This document shows positions 14,123-27,779 of a stretch of DNA of 64,000 nucleotides, piece by piece (position 1 is the stretch's first letter; each line of letters begins with the position of its first letter). Both the position numbers and the translations under genes were made by a program. The stretch spans positions 973,169 to 1,037,168 of the forward strand of contig VYZB01000222.1 of assembly GCA_013397455.1 (NCBI GenBank). Direction: 5' to 3'. Source of the stretch: Crotophaga sulcirostris (Eukaryota > Chordata > Aves > Cuculiformes > Crotophagidae). The notes under the pieces are model-generated. The model was given only the letters and a program-made list of their open reading frames with translations. It made no database searches and had not been told where the DNA came from.

Positions 14123-16589
14123 ATTAACACACCTTGCTTACGTATTTTCTTGCTGTTTGTAAGGGTTTTTTCTTTTCTGTCAGAGTACACCTGAGCTGAT
14201 AAATGGCATGTAAGAATTTCACTCATGAAAAATCATTGACTAAACATAGAAACCTTAATGGCCTGGTTTCACTATAATTCTAGTTCTGGAGGCTTCTAAT
14301 TAGGTAGTCTGTGTTCAAACAGCTAAACCTTTGGGCTTCTTATACTGCTGTTTACACCTTGTTGCTTCCTTCTTAACCTTTAAGAGCTATTGAAAATTAA
14401 TAGATTATTCTTTTTCATCAGCTGTAAGTAAAGCTTGACTATAAGAACAAAGGATGACAAAAACTACAGTGAATTAAATGGACAATATGTGAAAAAAAAG
14501 GTATTTCAAAGACATGCAAATGTCAGCAGTATTAATATAATATGGTGCTCAAGTGGATGTATCACAATGGCTGCTGAAAATTACTAGGATTAACCAGGAA
14601 CTATGCTCTTAATGTTAATGAAGTACTGCTGGGGATAGAAAAGCAGCAGCAAAGCATAATGATAGGATGTGCACACCTTAGTTACTATGCATTTCATAGA
14701 ACAGAGGAAAATAATATCTTCTTAACTGGCATATCTTCAGATCAGTTTATATCATTGTTTTTCTTCATACAAGGCTACAAGCATACAGCATCCCCAGCCA
14801 GGGCAACAAGAGATGAGGAAAATACTGATTTATCAGAAATAACAGAAAAATAGCAGAAAGAGCTTCATCACCTCTTACTTTAAATGTTTTACATTTTCGT
14901 ATTATAGGATTAAAAAAAATGCACATTTTCTGAAAGTAGCTTGGCTTACATAGGCTATGCTGAAGTGCCACTTCAAGATAACTATGGAGACTGCAAGAAA
15001 GAGAAAACAGGAGGTAACTACAGTCACATTGCATTTTCAGTTCCCTTTTCTCTACCTTCTTAATCAAAGTTATGTCCGTTGGCGATATCCCCACTGCCAA
15101 CTGAGGCCCAAAGGGTATATCAAGGTATTATATTAACGAACAAAGATTATTATTTGATGAGTCAGGATTTAAGACTGCTTAGATATTTCAGGCTAAGACA
15201 TGGATATTCACGTGCCTGACTTGTACTGTTTTCAATAAGATCTGTGTTCCAACACTCCTAAGAAACTCTGTCTCTATCATTACAATAAGCTGAGAAATCC
15301 CATCTAAGAAACACCAGCTGCATTTTTTGAGCTAAGGTTAAATACTTTCTGGCACAAGAATCAAAGAAGAAAATGAAGAGTGGCTGATTCACTTCCGCTT
15401 TTTCCATTAAGTGAACAGTTGAAAATCTCATTCACAGTTACTTGCTTGTCCAAATACTACTTGTTTAAAAACATTGGCTGTTGATGTAAGGCACAGTCAA
15501 GGAGAAGCCTCATTAAACTACGATTCCTTGATGCACTTGAGGTGCAGTGACAACACCCAGAGAGCTGATAAAAGTGTCAGTGCTACAACTTGGTTGACAA
15601 GCAAGGACTATAGAAAATCTTCAGTACCAACCCTCATTAACCAAGGTATGCACTTCTTGAATTTCAATGTATGTAAAATATGATGTTTGGGAGATGTAGC
15701 AAAATATCCTCTTTTCACCAGACAAGACACCTTTAATAACTAGCCACAACAATAACATTTCTAAGATCTTAAGTTGAATCAAAAATTCTTCTTAACAAGT
15801 AACCAAATGTTTGTTGATATTTATAATAGTTATAGGAGCACCAAAGGAATGGAAACACACCATAAAATCTTTGTACTTCAGTTATATTTTTTCGCCAGTG
15901 TCAAAAAAATCTGATATTGAAGCACACTGTATTAGATCATAACAAATAATAAAGTGCTTCATGTTTTCAGGATAATATAATGAAATCTTAATAACAATAC
16001 ACTTGGAACTTATGATTATTTATATTCCAGAACTAAGTCCTATACCTTGGTTTGTGTCGATTTCTTTTACATCTACAAATAACTCATGAAACAGTAATAT
16101 AATAAAGGGAAAAAAGAGACAAACATTATCTACTTAAAGGAGTTTGCTTTTCTTCTCCCAAATGAATCATTATCTCCAGAAAGAGAAAAGTGCTTTAGTT
16201 CACACAAACTTCTCACACACAGAAAATTATTCATAATTACTTTCACTGTAATAATTTCAGCACTGTAAAGAAGATATTCTCAAGCTCTCAATGGGATCCA
16301 GCTCTATTAGCATCTAGTCCTAGCAAGCCACAACAAGCTATGTTCAATGCTTAACAGCACAGAAACAATTGTACTCTATCAGAATAAAAATTCAGTTAGC
16401 CCAGTGACTTATCTCCAACACCAAGAATAAGCAAATGTCTAGGGAATAGGCCAAGCACAGATGTTGCCTCCCCAGCCACTCCTTCCACCTACAGCTATCT
16501 CAGGCACTTCTGACACCAAGTACAGTTAAAAAATACTCTGTAAACCTTAAGGAATTTTCCTCCCAGGAGCTTATGCAGTTTTCCCTTGA

Positions 16590-16690
16590 ATCACTATGAT
16601 TTTTTACTATCTGCCATATCCCTTGACAACAAATTCCCAGAGTTTACCAGTCATTGTATGAAAAATGACCTCCTTGTTTTGTGACAAAAC
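16590..16690 (-). mobile_element. Ancient CR1/L3-like fragment
   Basis: The minus strand reads like an eroded CR1/L3 ORF2 end: SFFIQ, VNSGNL, SRDMADS, parallel to the FF.Q..VN.WN.LP.DV pattern. It is highly diverged with stops. Same type as the fragment near 4.2 kb, and tentative. Confidence 0.35.
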
Positions 16691-17956
16691 CAGTCCTTAC
16701 TAGCTTAATTTACTCTTAAACATTTATATTTGAAAAGAAAATGAACCAACAATCCGTAACAGCTATTTCTTTGCCAATTACAGTTTTGGAAATAGGCTTC
16801 CAGAAAGCATATTTTCTATGTCCATCAAGGAAATCGAAGATGTTTATTAGATAGCAGTTTCCCTCTGCAAAAGGCATTTCTCCCAGAAAGTTGGATTTTA
16901 TTCCAAAGTCTGCTAATTCTAGTCCTTTAGACAGTTTTTACTATTTGTGAAACCCAGATGTCCATTCTATAGACTCGCAGTTTCTGGGCTCTATCTCACA
17001 GCACTGTTGTCTGAGTTAGCAAGGTGGTTTTAAGAATGAAGTTTCCTGTCACTCTTTGTAACTCATCAATCTCGTCCTTGAATTTCCTCCAAATGTTGAG
17101 GTTAAATCATATAGTCCTGCTGGCTTGTTACTGCTCATTTTGCCCTTTTGTTCCAAAACCTCCCCCACAACCCATTTCAGAAAATCTTGCTGGTGAGTAC
17201 CTCAGGAAAAAAAAAGGGAATCAGTCTGTAATATACTCAGTTTCTTCCACAGTATATATGGATGAAGCAAATTAATCTGGTTTCCTCTTACACCCTGATC
17301 CTCAGTTGATACTAGGAATGTACTAGCATACGTCCTGACATATTTCAAAAGTTTAACTATTACTTTCAATTCCATTTGCTGTTTGTTCCTCAAACATTTT
17401 TTCCTATTTTTTTTCAATTTTTTTTTTCTGGTGATTTGGCTCACTGCGTTTTCAGATTTAATTCGCAAAAAACTAAGGATCCTCTCCTTTCTTTGGAAAA
17501 CAACTTCAGCTTTTCAAATTATGGCTTTCTTGTTGTTATTACTTTGCTTTCTCTTCTGTTTTTCTGCTTTACCAACTTCTCCTTCTCAAATGTTTCTGCT
17601 AGGTGACATGTATTGAACCTGTGGTTCTAAACTCTTTTTTTTAACATGGTCCTCAAGCTGTCTGGAAAGATTGAATTTTCTTGGCTGCCCTTTTTAGTTT
17701 CTTTTTAACAAGAATTTCATTTTTACGTAGTTCCCCTTTTTGATGTTGATTACCATATAATTGTCTACACTTCGTTTTCTGCCTCCAGGTGCAAACTGCA
17801 AGTAAATGTATTTTAACGAATGAACTGAACTTAGATGGTACTGAGAGCTCCCTCAGACTGTCACTACCTGGGACAAACTGACTCCATTTCGAGCATTCTA
17901 GAAATGGTATGTAATGAGGTAAGAAGATAGGCTAGGGATATTTGAGAGCAACAGAA

Positions 17957-18000
17957 AGTAAAAAAAACCAAAGAAACAAACAAACAACAAAACCCCCAAA
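17957..18000. repeat. A-rich tract with CC and (CAAA)n units
   Basis: Low-complexity run AGTAAAAAAAACC, then AAAGAAACAAACAAACAACA, then AAACCCCC. Same style as the other A-rich, C-punctuated tracts here. Confidence 0.6.
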
Positions 18001-18279
18001 TCTCAAAATCACAATCAAATAGAAATAATATGTAGAAACCCTGACCTGTCTCCCACTTACTTTCTTTCTACCATCCTTTGGGGAGCCAACACTGCCCCAT
18101 TGCCTGTTACCTGGCCCAGCTCTGGGATGAGCATTGCTGTGCACAGAGCAGGTGTGGCTGGATGTCCTGCTCCTACTGTGGAGATATCACAGTTCATCTC
18201 ACCAGTACTTCTTAAACTTTGCTAAAATCTTTATAATTTCATGTTAAAATTGACCAATGCAGTGTTTCTAAGCAGTAAT

Positions 18280-18885
18280 ACAACAAATCAACCACCAGAA
18301 CCATGGTCCCACCACAGGACACCGCTGAGCCCTGCAGCCACAATGGCAGTGCTGCGGGCAGAGTCTGTGTAAGGAAGGACAAAACACTGCCTGGCAGTGA
18401 GGAGAAAAGTGTGAGAAACAGCCCTGTGAGCGTCGAGAAGAGAGCAGGAGGAAGGAGGAGGTGAACCAGGCACTGGAGCAGGTATTCTCCTGCAGTCCCT
18501 GGAGAAAACTACAGCAGAACAGTATGAGGAGGAAGCAACGGCAGAGAACGACTGTTATAGGCTGAACACAGCCCCCATTCCCCATCTCCTGGAGGGGGGG
18601 AATAAAGGAGTTAGGAATGAAGGAGTGAAGGTGATCCCAGGAGAAAGGTTCCAGGATGGGGGAAAGCGTTCTCAGTTTTTGCCTTTGTTTCTCACCATCT
18701 AACTCTATTTTAACTGCCAATAAATTAAATCAATTTTCCCTGAGCTGAGCCTGTTTTGCCGATGACAGTAATTGGTATGTGATCTCCTTGTCCTTATCTC
18801 CATCTATGTCCTGCTGAGGAGGTTGAGTGTCAGAGTGGCCAGGTGGACATCTGGCAGCCAGATATGGTCAACCCACCACAGATGG
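18280..18885 (+). mobile_element. Avian LTR-retroelement-derived segment (3' region with poly(A) signal)
   Basis: This 0.6-kb block is more GC-rich than its surroundings and matches, by memory, a repeat common in bird genomes. Diagnostic stretches are GTGAGAAACAGCCCTGTGAG, the GGAGGAGGTGAACCAGGCAC region, CTGAACACAGCCCCCATTCC, and the end GGTCAACCCACCACA at about 18868-18882. An AATAAA signal lies at 18719-18724, followed by TGAGCTGAGCCTGTTTTGCC. It is probably the 3' end or LTR region of an endogenous retrovirus-like element in + orientation. Both boundaries are approximate and no viral protein gene is intact. The 150-aa open frame on the opposite strand over it is a composition artefact. 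Confidence 0.6.
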
Positions 18886-19552
18886 GACATGTGGCAACTC
18901 CTGTTAAACATGGAAGGAGGTGCACAACAGAAAGTTACAGGGTCCTTTACTAAGATGTAGTCTTTTTTTTCTTTTTTTCAGCGCATAAACACTAAATACT
19001 CTCATCTTCTTTGTATTATTTTGATAGTGAATAACCTGTGCTTTGTACAAGACTGTTCCCTCAAGCTTCTGCTGCATAATATACCAAAACAGGTATGCAT
19101 GCAGCTCAGCACACACATCTGTGATGCAACTTTCTATTCAGGACCACACTAGCCAAAACCCAGTAGACTCACTGCTGTCTCCCATTGAGATCATTCTCTG
19201 ACTGGGTTATCCACCATCAAGAGTCTTGCGTTGCTGCTCAGCCTCTCAGCTGCTTTTAGCAGGTTCTTAGACGAGGGACAAATCAGGCAATCAGCAATAC
19301 CAGTTTCTTGGCAATTCTCCTCTCTTTGCAGTTCTGCATCCTTCCAGCCCATCTCTTTTACTCTTCTATGGAAGTTTACAAAGCACAGACTCAGTCTTTC
19401 CTCAGGTCTCATAGTTTTGTAAACAGTTTACAGTGGTACATTAAATACTAAGCCTTGAATCTGGAAATTTCATTTTATACAGTCAAACTTAAGCCTGAAA
19501 AATCTCTGAGCTTTTCCTTGCAATAGAGAGACAAAGACTATCTAAACAAATA

Positions 19553-19594
19553 ATTTTAATAAATAAATAAAAATGCTTTTAATTTATTTATTTT
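19553..19594. repeat. AT-only inverted repeat (hairpin-forming)
   Basis: AATAAATAAATAAA is followed, after a short ATGCTTTT spacer, by AATTTATTTATTTT. The arms can fold into an A/T stem of about 14 bp. Probably a simple-repeat derivative. Confidence 0.6.
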
Positions 19595-20369
19595 CTTACT
19601 TGTTTCCTGGCATGCCTGCCAGAACCAGAATTCCACTTACCTTGTCATCTCCATTTGTTCCAAAACTATGCTCACACACCAAAGAGTAGTGTCAAGCTTA
19701 CAATTTCACACCTAAAAAGATTGTTTGGATATTTTTCCAAACTTCATTTTCCAGCCCTTAGCAAGTGGCTTAATTGGCTGACTAATGCCACAAAGTTTTT
19801 TGTGTGGAGAGTTATGCAATTTCTTCCATTCATGACAAATATCATACCTTTCATAAATATGCCACCCATTTGGCAAATTTGTCAAAATATATGTCAGAAT
19901 AGTACCCTCTCACAGAAACCGAGAACAACTGTATCAAGTGATTTTTTTTCCCAGCAATAACTCTTGGGAAAGGAGATTAAAGAACTTCTTCAATAAAATA
20001 ATGAAAAAAAGACCAGTAATATATCCATGCAACACTAGGAAATTCAATGGGTTTGTGAACAGGTCTCACCACCTATTCAGTGATACGGCAGAATTTTTTT
20101 GCTGTGGACTGGAACAATTTCATCACCTTTCAAAAGAGTTCACTTGAGTTGTCCTCTAGCAAAGAGAATTGCTGCCAACAGGGACCATGAGTCTCAGTTT
20201 TGTGAGGAAAGGAAAATTACCAATACAGTTATAGAAAGTTATGTAAGCAAGCACTAGATTTATAGACTGGCTTTCTCTGGTCCAAGTGCAGTTATGAGTA
20301 CTAGTGCAGTATTAGGCAGGAACAGTACAGGGACAGGAATCAGTGTTTACTTAAAAAAAACCCTGCAAA

Positions 20370-20675
20370 TCATAGAATTATAGAATCATCCAGCTGGAAA
20401 AGACCTTTGAGTTCATTGAGTCCAAATGTACCTGTCCACTTACTAAACCATATCCCTGAGGAACTCATCTACACATCTTTTAAACACCTCCAGGGATGGT
20501 GACTCAACCACCTCCCTGGGCAGCCCTTTCCAGTGCCTGACCAACCTTTCAGTAAAGAATTTTTTCCAAATGTCTAGTCTGAACCTCCCCTGTCGCAACT
20601 TTTGGCCATTTCCCCTCGTCTTAACACCTGTCACTTGCAAGAAGAGACCAACACTCACCTCAATACAACCTCCTT
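20370..20675 (-). mobile_element. CR1 LINE, 3' part
   Basis: CR1 copy in minus orientation, the same strand as CADM2. On the + strand it opens with CATAGAATTATAGAATCATC, the reverse of the terminal octamers, then GAAAAGACCTTTGAG. The minus frame at 20443-20658 encodes a degraded ORF2 C-terminus with [19 protein letters not shown] and GLPREVV. It resembles active-looking avian CR1 3' ends but is a truncated, non-functional copy. Confidence 0.93.
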
Positions 20676-22253
20676 GTGTCTTTGCATTTCACATATAAGT
20701 CAGTCATTCCAAAAGTATGCCAACAGACCCAACTGTACTGTTTTTCTCCCATTCTCATCCCATTTATATCCTCTTTTAAAATTTGCACATTGAGAGTTCG
20801 TAATTCTAGAGAAGGTTCATGAGGCAGAAGGTTACATGGGAGTTTGCCAATTAAACCCTTTCTTCCAGTGCTCATTTTCTGCACCTCATCTGCACATTAA
20901 TCGTACATGAACCTCAACTTCACAATGACTGGTGAACAGGCCAATATCTACGTCCATAGCAATTCAGTGATTTCAAAAAGGTTACCCTCTGAGCTTGAGT
21001 TCTGCACACCAAGAGTTTAAGATCACAGTAAATATATGGAATTTATATATAATAGAACAAGTCACAGAAACATACTTCTCTCTGTTTTGGATGCTTTAAA
21101 CATAGGAAAAAAAAACCTCCCAGACATTTTTAATTTAAGAAAAAAATATATCCAACATTGCCCTGGAATGCTAGGGAAGGGTGAAGTAATTTTTGTATTG
21201 AAAATAATGAACTGAAAAATGTAAAAGTGGAGAAAGGAGCAATGCCAACTATTCTCAAAAGGGAAAAAAGGAAAAATCCCAAAATCAGTGTCTCATAAAA
21301 AGAGATTAGGTCTTCAGAAAAGAGATGTGAGTTTTAGAATGAGAAGACACCAAATACAAAGAAGAATTTTTTTCAAAAATTATGAAATCCTAATTTGATT
21401 TTAAGACGCCCTCCTTACATTATTCTTTAAATGCACACTTCTTTTCCTTTAGAGGGATGGTGTTTTACCCTGCTGGGTCACAACATGTACACATTCTCAG
21501 AGTACTATGTTGCTACAAATGTGGGGTGAAAATGAAGATATGCAATGAGGTGGTGTTCTCCATGAAACTGGGTGCTCCAGATCACATCTGCTATAATGGG
21601 AAAAAATTTTCTTTCTGGAGTTGTGTACCATGAGGATGATTTGCACTGAAGGAGTCACACGAATGTGTCTTCTTTTGTTCTGCTGCTCATGGTTGACTTC
21701 AAGACTGCTGTAATGTTACCTGTAAGTGTAACTAATCCTTTATAGAAACTGAAGTATCTAAAAGACTGAGCATCATATCCTGCCCCAAACTTTTTTTCTC
21801 ATGTTTTAATTTCCAGTCCAGTACTCAACTAGAATTATCTGTGCTGTATTTCCATTTTATCTATTATTCTATTCCATGGGCCTTTATTACTTTAGAATGT
21901 GTTCCCACCTGAGAGCAAGGAAAAGAATTATTTCAAAAGGCATACAAATGCAAAATGGATTTAATGAGCACTAAAAATGCTGCATTTAGTTGTTTTTCAC
22001 ACTGTACTTTCTGCACTATTTTATGTGTAAACACTGCAGAATAGGGACACTTAAAAAAAGAGGAAAAGCAATTATTGAATTGAGCCTATTAGGCAATGTG
22101 ATCATTTTACAGAACACTAAAGAGGAAGTTCTTAAGCACTGCAGGAGGCTTTATTGTAAAGTGTAATTTTCAGACAGGCATTAATGCTCCCACCTGTTTC
22201 TTTTTGCGTCATACTTTGTATAACACCAATTTCCCTACTCCCTGTAAAATACT

Positions 22254-22283
22254 AAAAAAAACCCAAAAACCAAAAAACAAGAA
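22254..22283. repeat. A-rich tract with CCC
   Basis: AAAAAAAACCC followed by AAAAACCAAAAAACAAG. Low-complexity tract of the recurrent C-punctuated style. Confidence 0.6.
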
Positions 22284-23823
22284 GCATAGGAGGTCCCAGC
22301 TGTGAAAAGATATAACCTCCCAGACAGCCAGGATGTTTAACACAAAGTGAAATTTAATCTATTAAATATACATGCTGTATCTCAGCAAAAATGTTACCTA
22401 CTACATCGTGGCATAATTCCACAGTGGAGGTGTAATGTCAATGATATATTGGTGTAGAAGGTTACAAGCTGAATATTTACATAACCCTTTAAAATAATTG
22501 GTTTTTTCTTGCAAAGACAAAATACCTATCTGGAAAGTTTCACTGGGTAGATTTTTTCTACAATTTCTATGATATTCTTCATAAGATTTTAGACTATTTT
22601 ACTGAAAACAAGAACTCGTTCAACATAGCATTTAACAGATGCTTACTAAATCAAGGCAAGATATATCATTAGGATCAACTCCTTCAAAATTACAATAATT
22701 TAAAAATTGGTCAACTATCCAAAGAATGTAATTATAGCAATGATGGCAAAGTACTGGCAAATGTTGCCAAGTTTGGCTTCAGCAGATTTGGGCTGGGATC
22801 AGTGACAATATTAGCTATAATTATTTTAAAAATAAACTAGCCATAGAATTTGGATATTGAAGAAGTTCACCATTATCAAGTGTCCAATCTAAAAAAGTAC
22901 TGCCACATGCTATGTGATCAGTCTATGTTGCACATGATATATTTTCTCTTCACCTTCCCAACTGAAAGAGTTTGAAATGCAGTGTTTAATACTGATAAAG
23001 CTTTCTTTATATATACATCTCTGCCTACATGGGTGGAGAATCTAGATGCTTAACTTACAAGCCTAGTTAATGATAAATTTCTGTGTTTGACAATAACCAT
23101 GGGATACAAAGGGATTAACATTAGTCAGCATGGGTTATATCCCATCAGATTAAGTTAACAGTAGGTTGTTTTAGAAGTTAACAATCACCTACTCAAATAC
23201 AATCAGTTTCTCTTGAAGTAATGTAAGGTCACACTTTTCCAAACTGGAAAGACTATAGAGAGCCTAAATAGGATAAAGATATAAAGATGAAAAGGCACTG
23301 TTAAAAAAAAAAAAAAAGATGAAGAAACTAGAACAAGGTAGAAGACACAGACAGGACACGGATACCTACTATATTTGTAGGAGAGGCTCTATCTAATTGC
23401 TGAACAAGTCAAATTCAAAGAAAGATAACTAGGAATGGACAGAACGCAAGGCAAAAGAAAGGAATAGGAGAGTCTGAGCTATCCTGAGAGTTATTCCCCC
23501 ATGACAAGCAACAGAGGGTTGAGAACTGTGAGGAGGGGTTCTTACCTTTGTCCAAGTTTACATCCACAGATAAAATACTTGGTCCTATATACACAAGCAT
23601 TTATTCAAGAACATAATTAATTAATTCTGTCCAACGCTGTATGTGATATGTTCTCCTGGAAACTTAAGTGTAAATTCACAGTGCTCAGAAAGCATAAAAC
23701 TGATTAAAAAAAGATCCTTCAGTTACTGAGAGGTACTAGAGATCAACATTATTTCTGTGATCAAGGCAAAGGATGCCAGGTAGTCTCCTAGTCTGTTAAA
23801 TGCATAGCATTTATAACAAAACT

Positions 23824-23865
23824 AAAAAAAACCCCACAAAACAAAACCAAAAAACAACCACACAC
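23824..23865. repeat. A-rich tract with CCCC
   Basis: AAAAAAAACCCCACAAAACA, then AAACCAAAAAACAACCACAC. Low-complexity tract like those at 6.6, 18.0, 22.3 and 47.0 kb. Confidence 0.6.
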
Positions 23866-25484
23866 TTTTCTGCTAAGACAAAGATTGTCTAGATCAAAAC
23901 ATAAAACAGTGGAACTCCAATATCCAACTGTCCTTCTTCCTTTTTCCTTACTTGCCTTCAGTTGAAGGTGGCCCTTTCCAGAGAAATCTGGAAATAGACT
24001 CTTACAATTCAGGAGTTCTCATGAACAAATATGTATGAAGCTTAAGGGAGAAATACTTCGATATCACATTCTTATTTTGCTAGAATAATGTTTCATCCTG
24101 GATAAGGACAAATTAATCCAATTTTCCAAATCATTAATATTTATTGATACTGCCTGAGCATCCAGTTTGGGCTGTGGATTCATTCTGCAAGGTGATTTAT
24201 AAACACAGAAATGTTCACGCTTTTCCAGATTCATTATGATAATTCATACAAGTGGAGTTAATACTAGCATTCCTTTCTAGGCTGCTAGGTATTCATGTCA
24301 CAGTCCAGATAGTATTCCGCAGTGAATAAAATTTATGCGGAAAATGAGATAATTTCTTACAGAACTTCCATCTTGCCTGATATAGAAGCTGGGAAGTGTA
24401 TCATGTCAGAGTAGGAAAGAAAGAACTGTACATGGACAAAAAGTTGGCCATTAGACTCATGATTCAGAATCTAAACCTGCCATTACAATGTAGTTTCAAA
24501 GCAATATTGGCAAACTACTTACATCAAACTGTTAACAGCTGAATGTCAAGTGGGTTTCTGCAATTTTCTCCACTGTTTCTAATTTCAGACTCTTGAGCAT
24601 AGATTTGTAGATGAGCTAAGAACTCACTGTAACAATTCAAACCAACGATGAGCTGTCTTCTGAGCGTCATGCGGTATCATGTCACATGCTCTTGTGAAAA
24701 TGGGGACTGTGTTCAATGTCAGCCATAATATATACATGATTTTTTTGTCAATTTTGATCTTAGGATTTTTTTTCTGCTTCAGTTCCCAGCTGTAAATTTG
24801 AGGCAAATGAATACCTTAATTGTCCACTGGTATGATAAAAATAAACTTTTAAATATTTGGCAAATTCTCAGATACTAGGTGGAAAAAACATATGAACAAC
24901 TATGAAGAAATTACTTTAATTCTGTGTCCTGAGGGCATGCATCAAATACAGTCTGAGTCATACAGATCATTCATGGCTATCATTTGTATTTACTATCCCA
25001 CTGAAGGAGTCAGGAATCCTCTTCAAAGGCTATATCCTGCCTATATTGCCACATTTTTCAGGAAGCGAAGTATTATGAAGTTTCTCATAGCATAATGAAA
25101 GTAATGAAATCCAAATGTGTCTCTTCTAGAATTTCTCAAAATACCTTCCTCAGTTCAGAGGTCTTTCCACTTTACCTTAGTTTGAAATAAGGTAATTATT
25201 CAGAGGAAGGAAGAGGTTTTCTACTCTTCTCTTTATAATACATTTCACCCTTGAGCTTGTGACAAAACCGTTCATGAAATAAATGTTTCTATAATTTTCT
25301 AACTACCAAACATAAAAACTCTAAAGAAATGACCGGATTTGTAGATGAAGAAGACAGCGTATGTTGTCTGCCTTCACTTTGGCAAGTATTCACTCACTGT
25401 CTTCAATGGTATTCTTTGTATCTAGACTGGGATTATCATCATTATCCTGAGTGAATGGGTGAAAAACTACCCAGATCATTGATT

Positions 25485-25850
25485 GAGTTGAAGGGACGCT
25501 CTAGCTGGTGTCTGGTTACAAGCAGACATCCTCAGGAGCCTATCATGGGTCCTGTCATGTTTAACTGTTTAATATCAAACACCTAGCTGAGGTGGTGGAA
25601 TATGCTCCCATTAAGTTGGTTGCTTACACCAAACTTTGACTGTTCTGAGCATACTTGAAGGGAAGCCCACTATTCAGAAGGGCCTCTGCAGGTTGGAGTA
25701 ATGGGCCAACAGGTCCCTCACTGGAAGCAGGGATATTCAGCAAAGACAGATGCAAAATCCAGTATCTAAGCTGAGAAGGACACTGGGGTCCTGGCTGACA
25801 GTAGGCTAAACATGAGCTTGTATGAGCCCAGGTTCTGCTGCTTTCAGGTG
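25485..25850 (+). mobile_element. Old CR1 LINE internal fragment (reverse-transcriptase region)
   Basis: Diverged + strand stretch recognisable from successive CR1 ORF2 landmarks: GGTCCTGTCATGTTTAA (the GPVLFN region), TTGCTTACACCAAACTTTGA (an eroded FADDTK), TGGAGTAATGGGCCAACAGG, GAAGGACACTGGGGTCCTGG, and GGCTAAACATGAGCTTGTAT. Multiple stops and indels break the frame. It lacks the CR1 3' end, which is unusual, since CR1 insertions normally retain the 3' end. Called by eye. Confidence 0.65.
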
Positions 25851-27779
25851 GCTGAACCCTAGTTAACTCTCCTCACTAAGTTTATCTTTTCACCTAGACC
25901 CCTGTCAGACCCATCTCAAATGAAACAGTCACTCATTGGGGTCACTGACAGAATTGTGTTGTATATTTCTCAATTACCATTAATATTGGTTTCCATCAGC
26001 CTTTGTAAAAGGTTTCTCTCATTCAAGAGAGTCTTCTTTAAGTAGATAACTAAAAAAGACAGAACTTGCTGCGGTGACACCATACACATAGTTTACAATA
26101 GCTTTATAGTGCAAGCTTGATTATTTGGTGTGCCCTCATTATTAAAAGTGATTAATTTTTCTGATATTAAAATGTTTATTTGACTATACTTTATGTTAAT
26201 GGGTATATATACTAGTGTCTACCTCTGATTGTGCTTTTCTCTATAACTTCTTTATGACCTTATGAATAATGTTATTCTAATGAAGGATACATGTATGAGT
26301 GTTCTCATGAAATAAAAATCTCCCCTATTTATTTCAAACAAGGGCAAATATTCACTTTACATTAGTCAGGCAACTATAGTATGGTTCCCCTGAGCTGCAT
26401 GGAATGGAAAGACATTTCTCTCAAGCACACAGGAGACAGCCAATTCTCTCTTTGTTTTCTGTACCCTAATTATATTTTGACATCCTTTCTGCTGAAATGA
26501 TACTGACTTAAAAAAACCCAAACATATTTCACGCATGCTCTGGTGAGAGCACTAAGAATATTAGATACTGAACTTTGCTTTCATTATGGGGCAGTTTCTG
26601 AGCTCCCTTTTGGGTCAGTTTTGAGTCATTAGACTATATTATTAAGACACAACAGTGTATAGAATCTACGTCTTGCAACAGGAAAACAATGGTTTTTAAA
26701 ATCTTTTGTAAGCACACAGGCATGCAAATGATCATTTTATTCCTTGGCTTTTATTTTTTATAGCTGTCTTGTTTATTTTAAAATATTCAAAATATTGTCA
26801 GTCAATATGACTTCAGAAAAGTCTAGACATTGCATACGAATTTATAAAAAGGCTATCTATGATTCCTGATGCTTAATTATATTTTCTTCCTTGGAAAATA
26901 AACAAAGCCTAGGTAAAACTATATTATGCTAAAAAAATCAATAAATTAAAAAGAGGCAACTGACACCTTACAGACATATTAGGCAAGTTTGCTAACTAAA
27001 GTATGATAGCCTGACAATTGTCCAGGGATCCAGTAAAAAAATATTGGAAAAAAATACCTCTAAAGATCAAAAAGACAAGAGATTATATTCAATTTGGTTT
27101 TAAACTATACAGTAATATCTCCAAAAGAGTAATGTTATTGAACAGTTATATCAACTAATGTCTTGATCTGTTACGCAGAGAAATAGCTAAATACTTTTTT
27201 TATCTACATTTTTTAAAAATTTGGACTTTATTATCATTAAAATGATCAACTGGGTGAATAAACCAGCAACTGTGTGTTGTGTAAGAAAAGACTAAGCTGA
27301 CAGAAGCACATCTACTAGATTTTTTCCAAAATAAAACTCATATTTTGTCTACCATACACTATCTCGAGTTCCCTTAAAATGTTACAGATAATAGGATATG
27401 TTTCTACTGTGAGCTATGTTTATAAGGTCTGTTTAAAAAAAATCTCTGTGGTAAAGCAATGAATGTATTTCTTTTTGTCTTTTCCACCAACAGAAAATTT
27501 TAATTTGAAATATCGTATCTTTATGCATACAATATTCCAAATAGCAGTCTTCCACTGTTGTTTCTGACTGGTGACTGAAGTGCTCCACAAACTGGATCAT
27601 CAAATCCAGAGGTCTATATCAATAAGCATACCTTGATTTTTTTTAGAGAATACTCAAGCTTTGACATTTAGATCCTAGATGCAATAACTTCAGCCAGAGT
27701 TGTATATGGAAGCAAGAGACAGGTCTTTTGGAAGGCAATATATAAGGAAGTCTCCTTCCCTCACCATTTTACTGCTCCC

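Noticed and set aside
18268..18720. 150-aa open frame on the minus strand
   Set aside because: It lies antisense on the retroelement-derived segment. Its Ser/Cys/Leu-rich translation reflects the complement of a GA-rich repeat.
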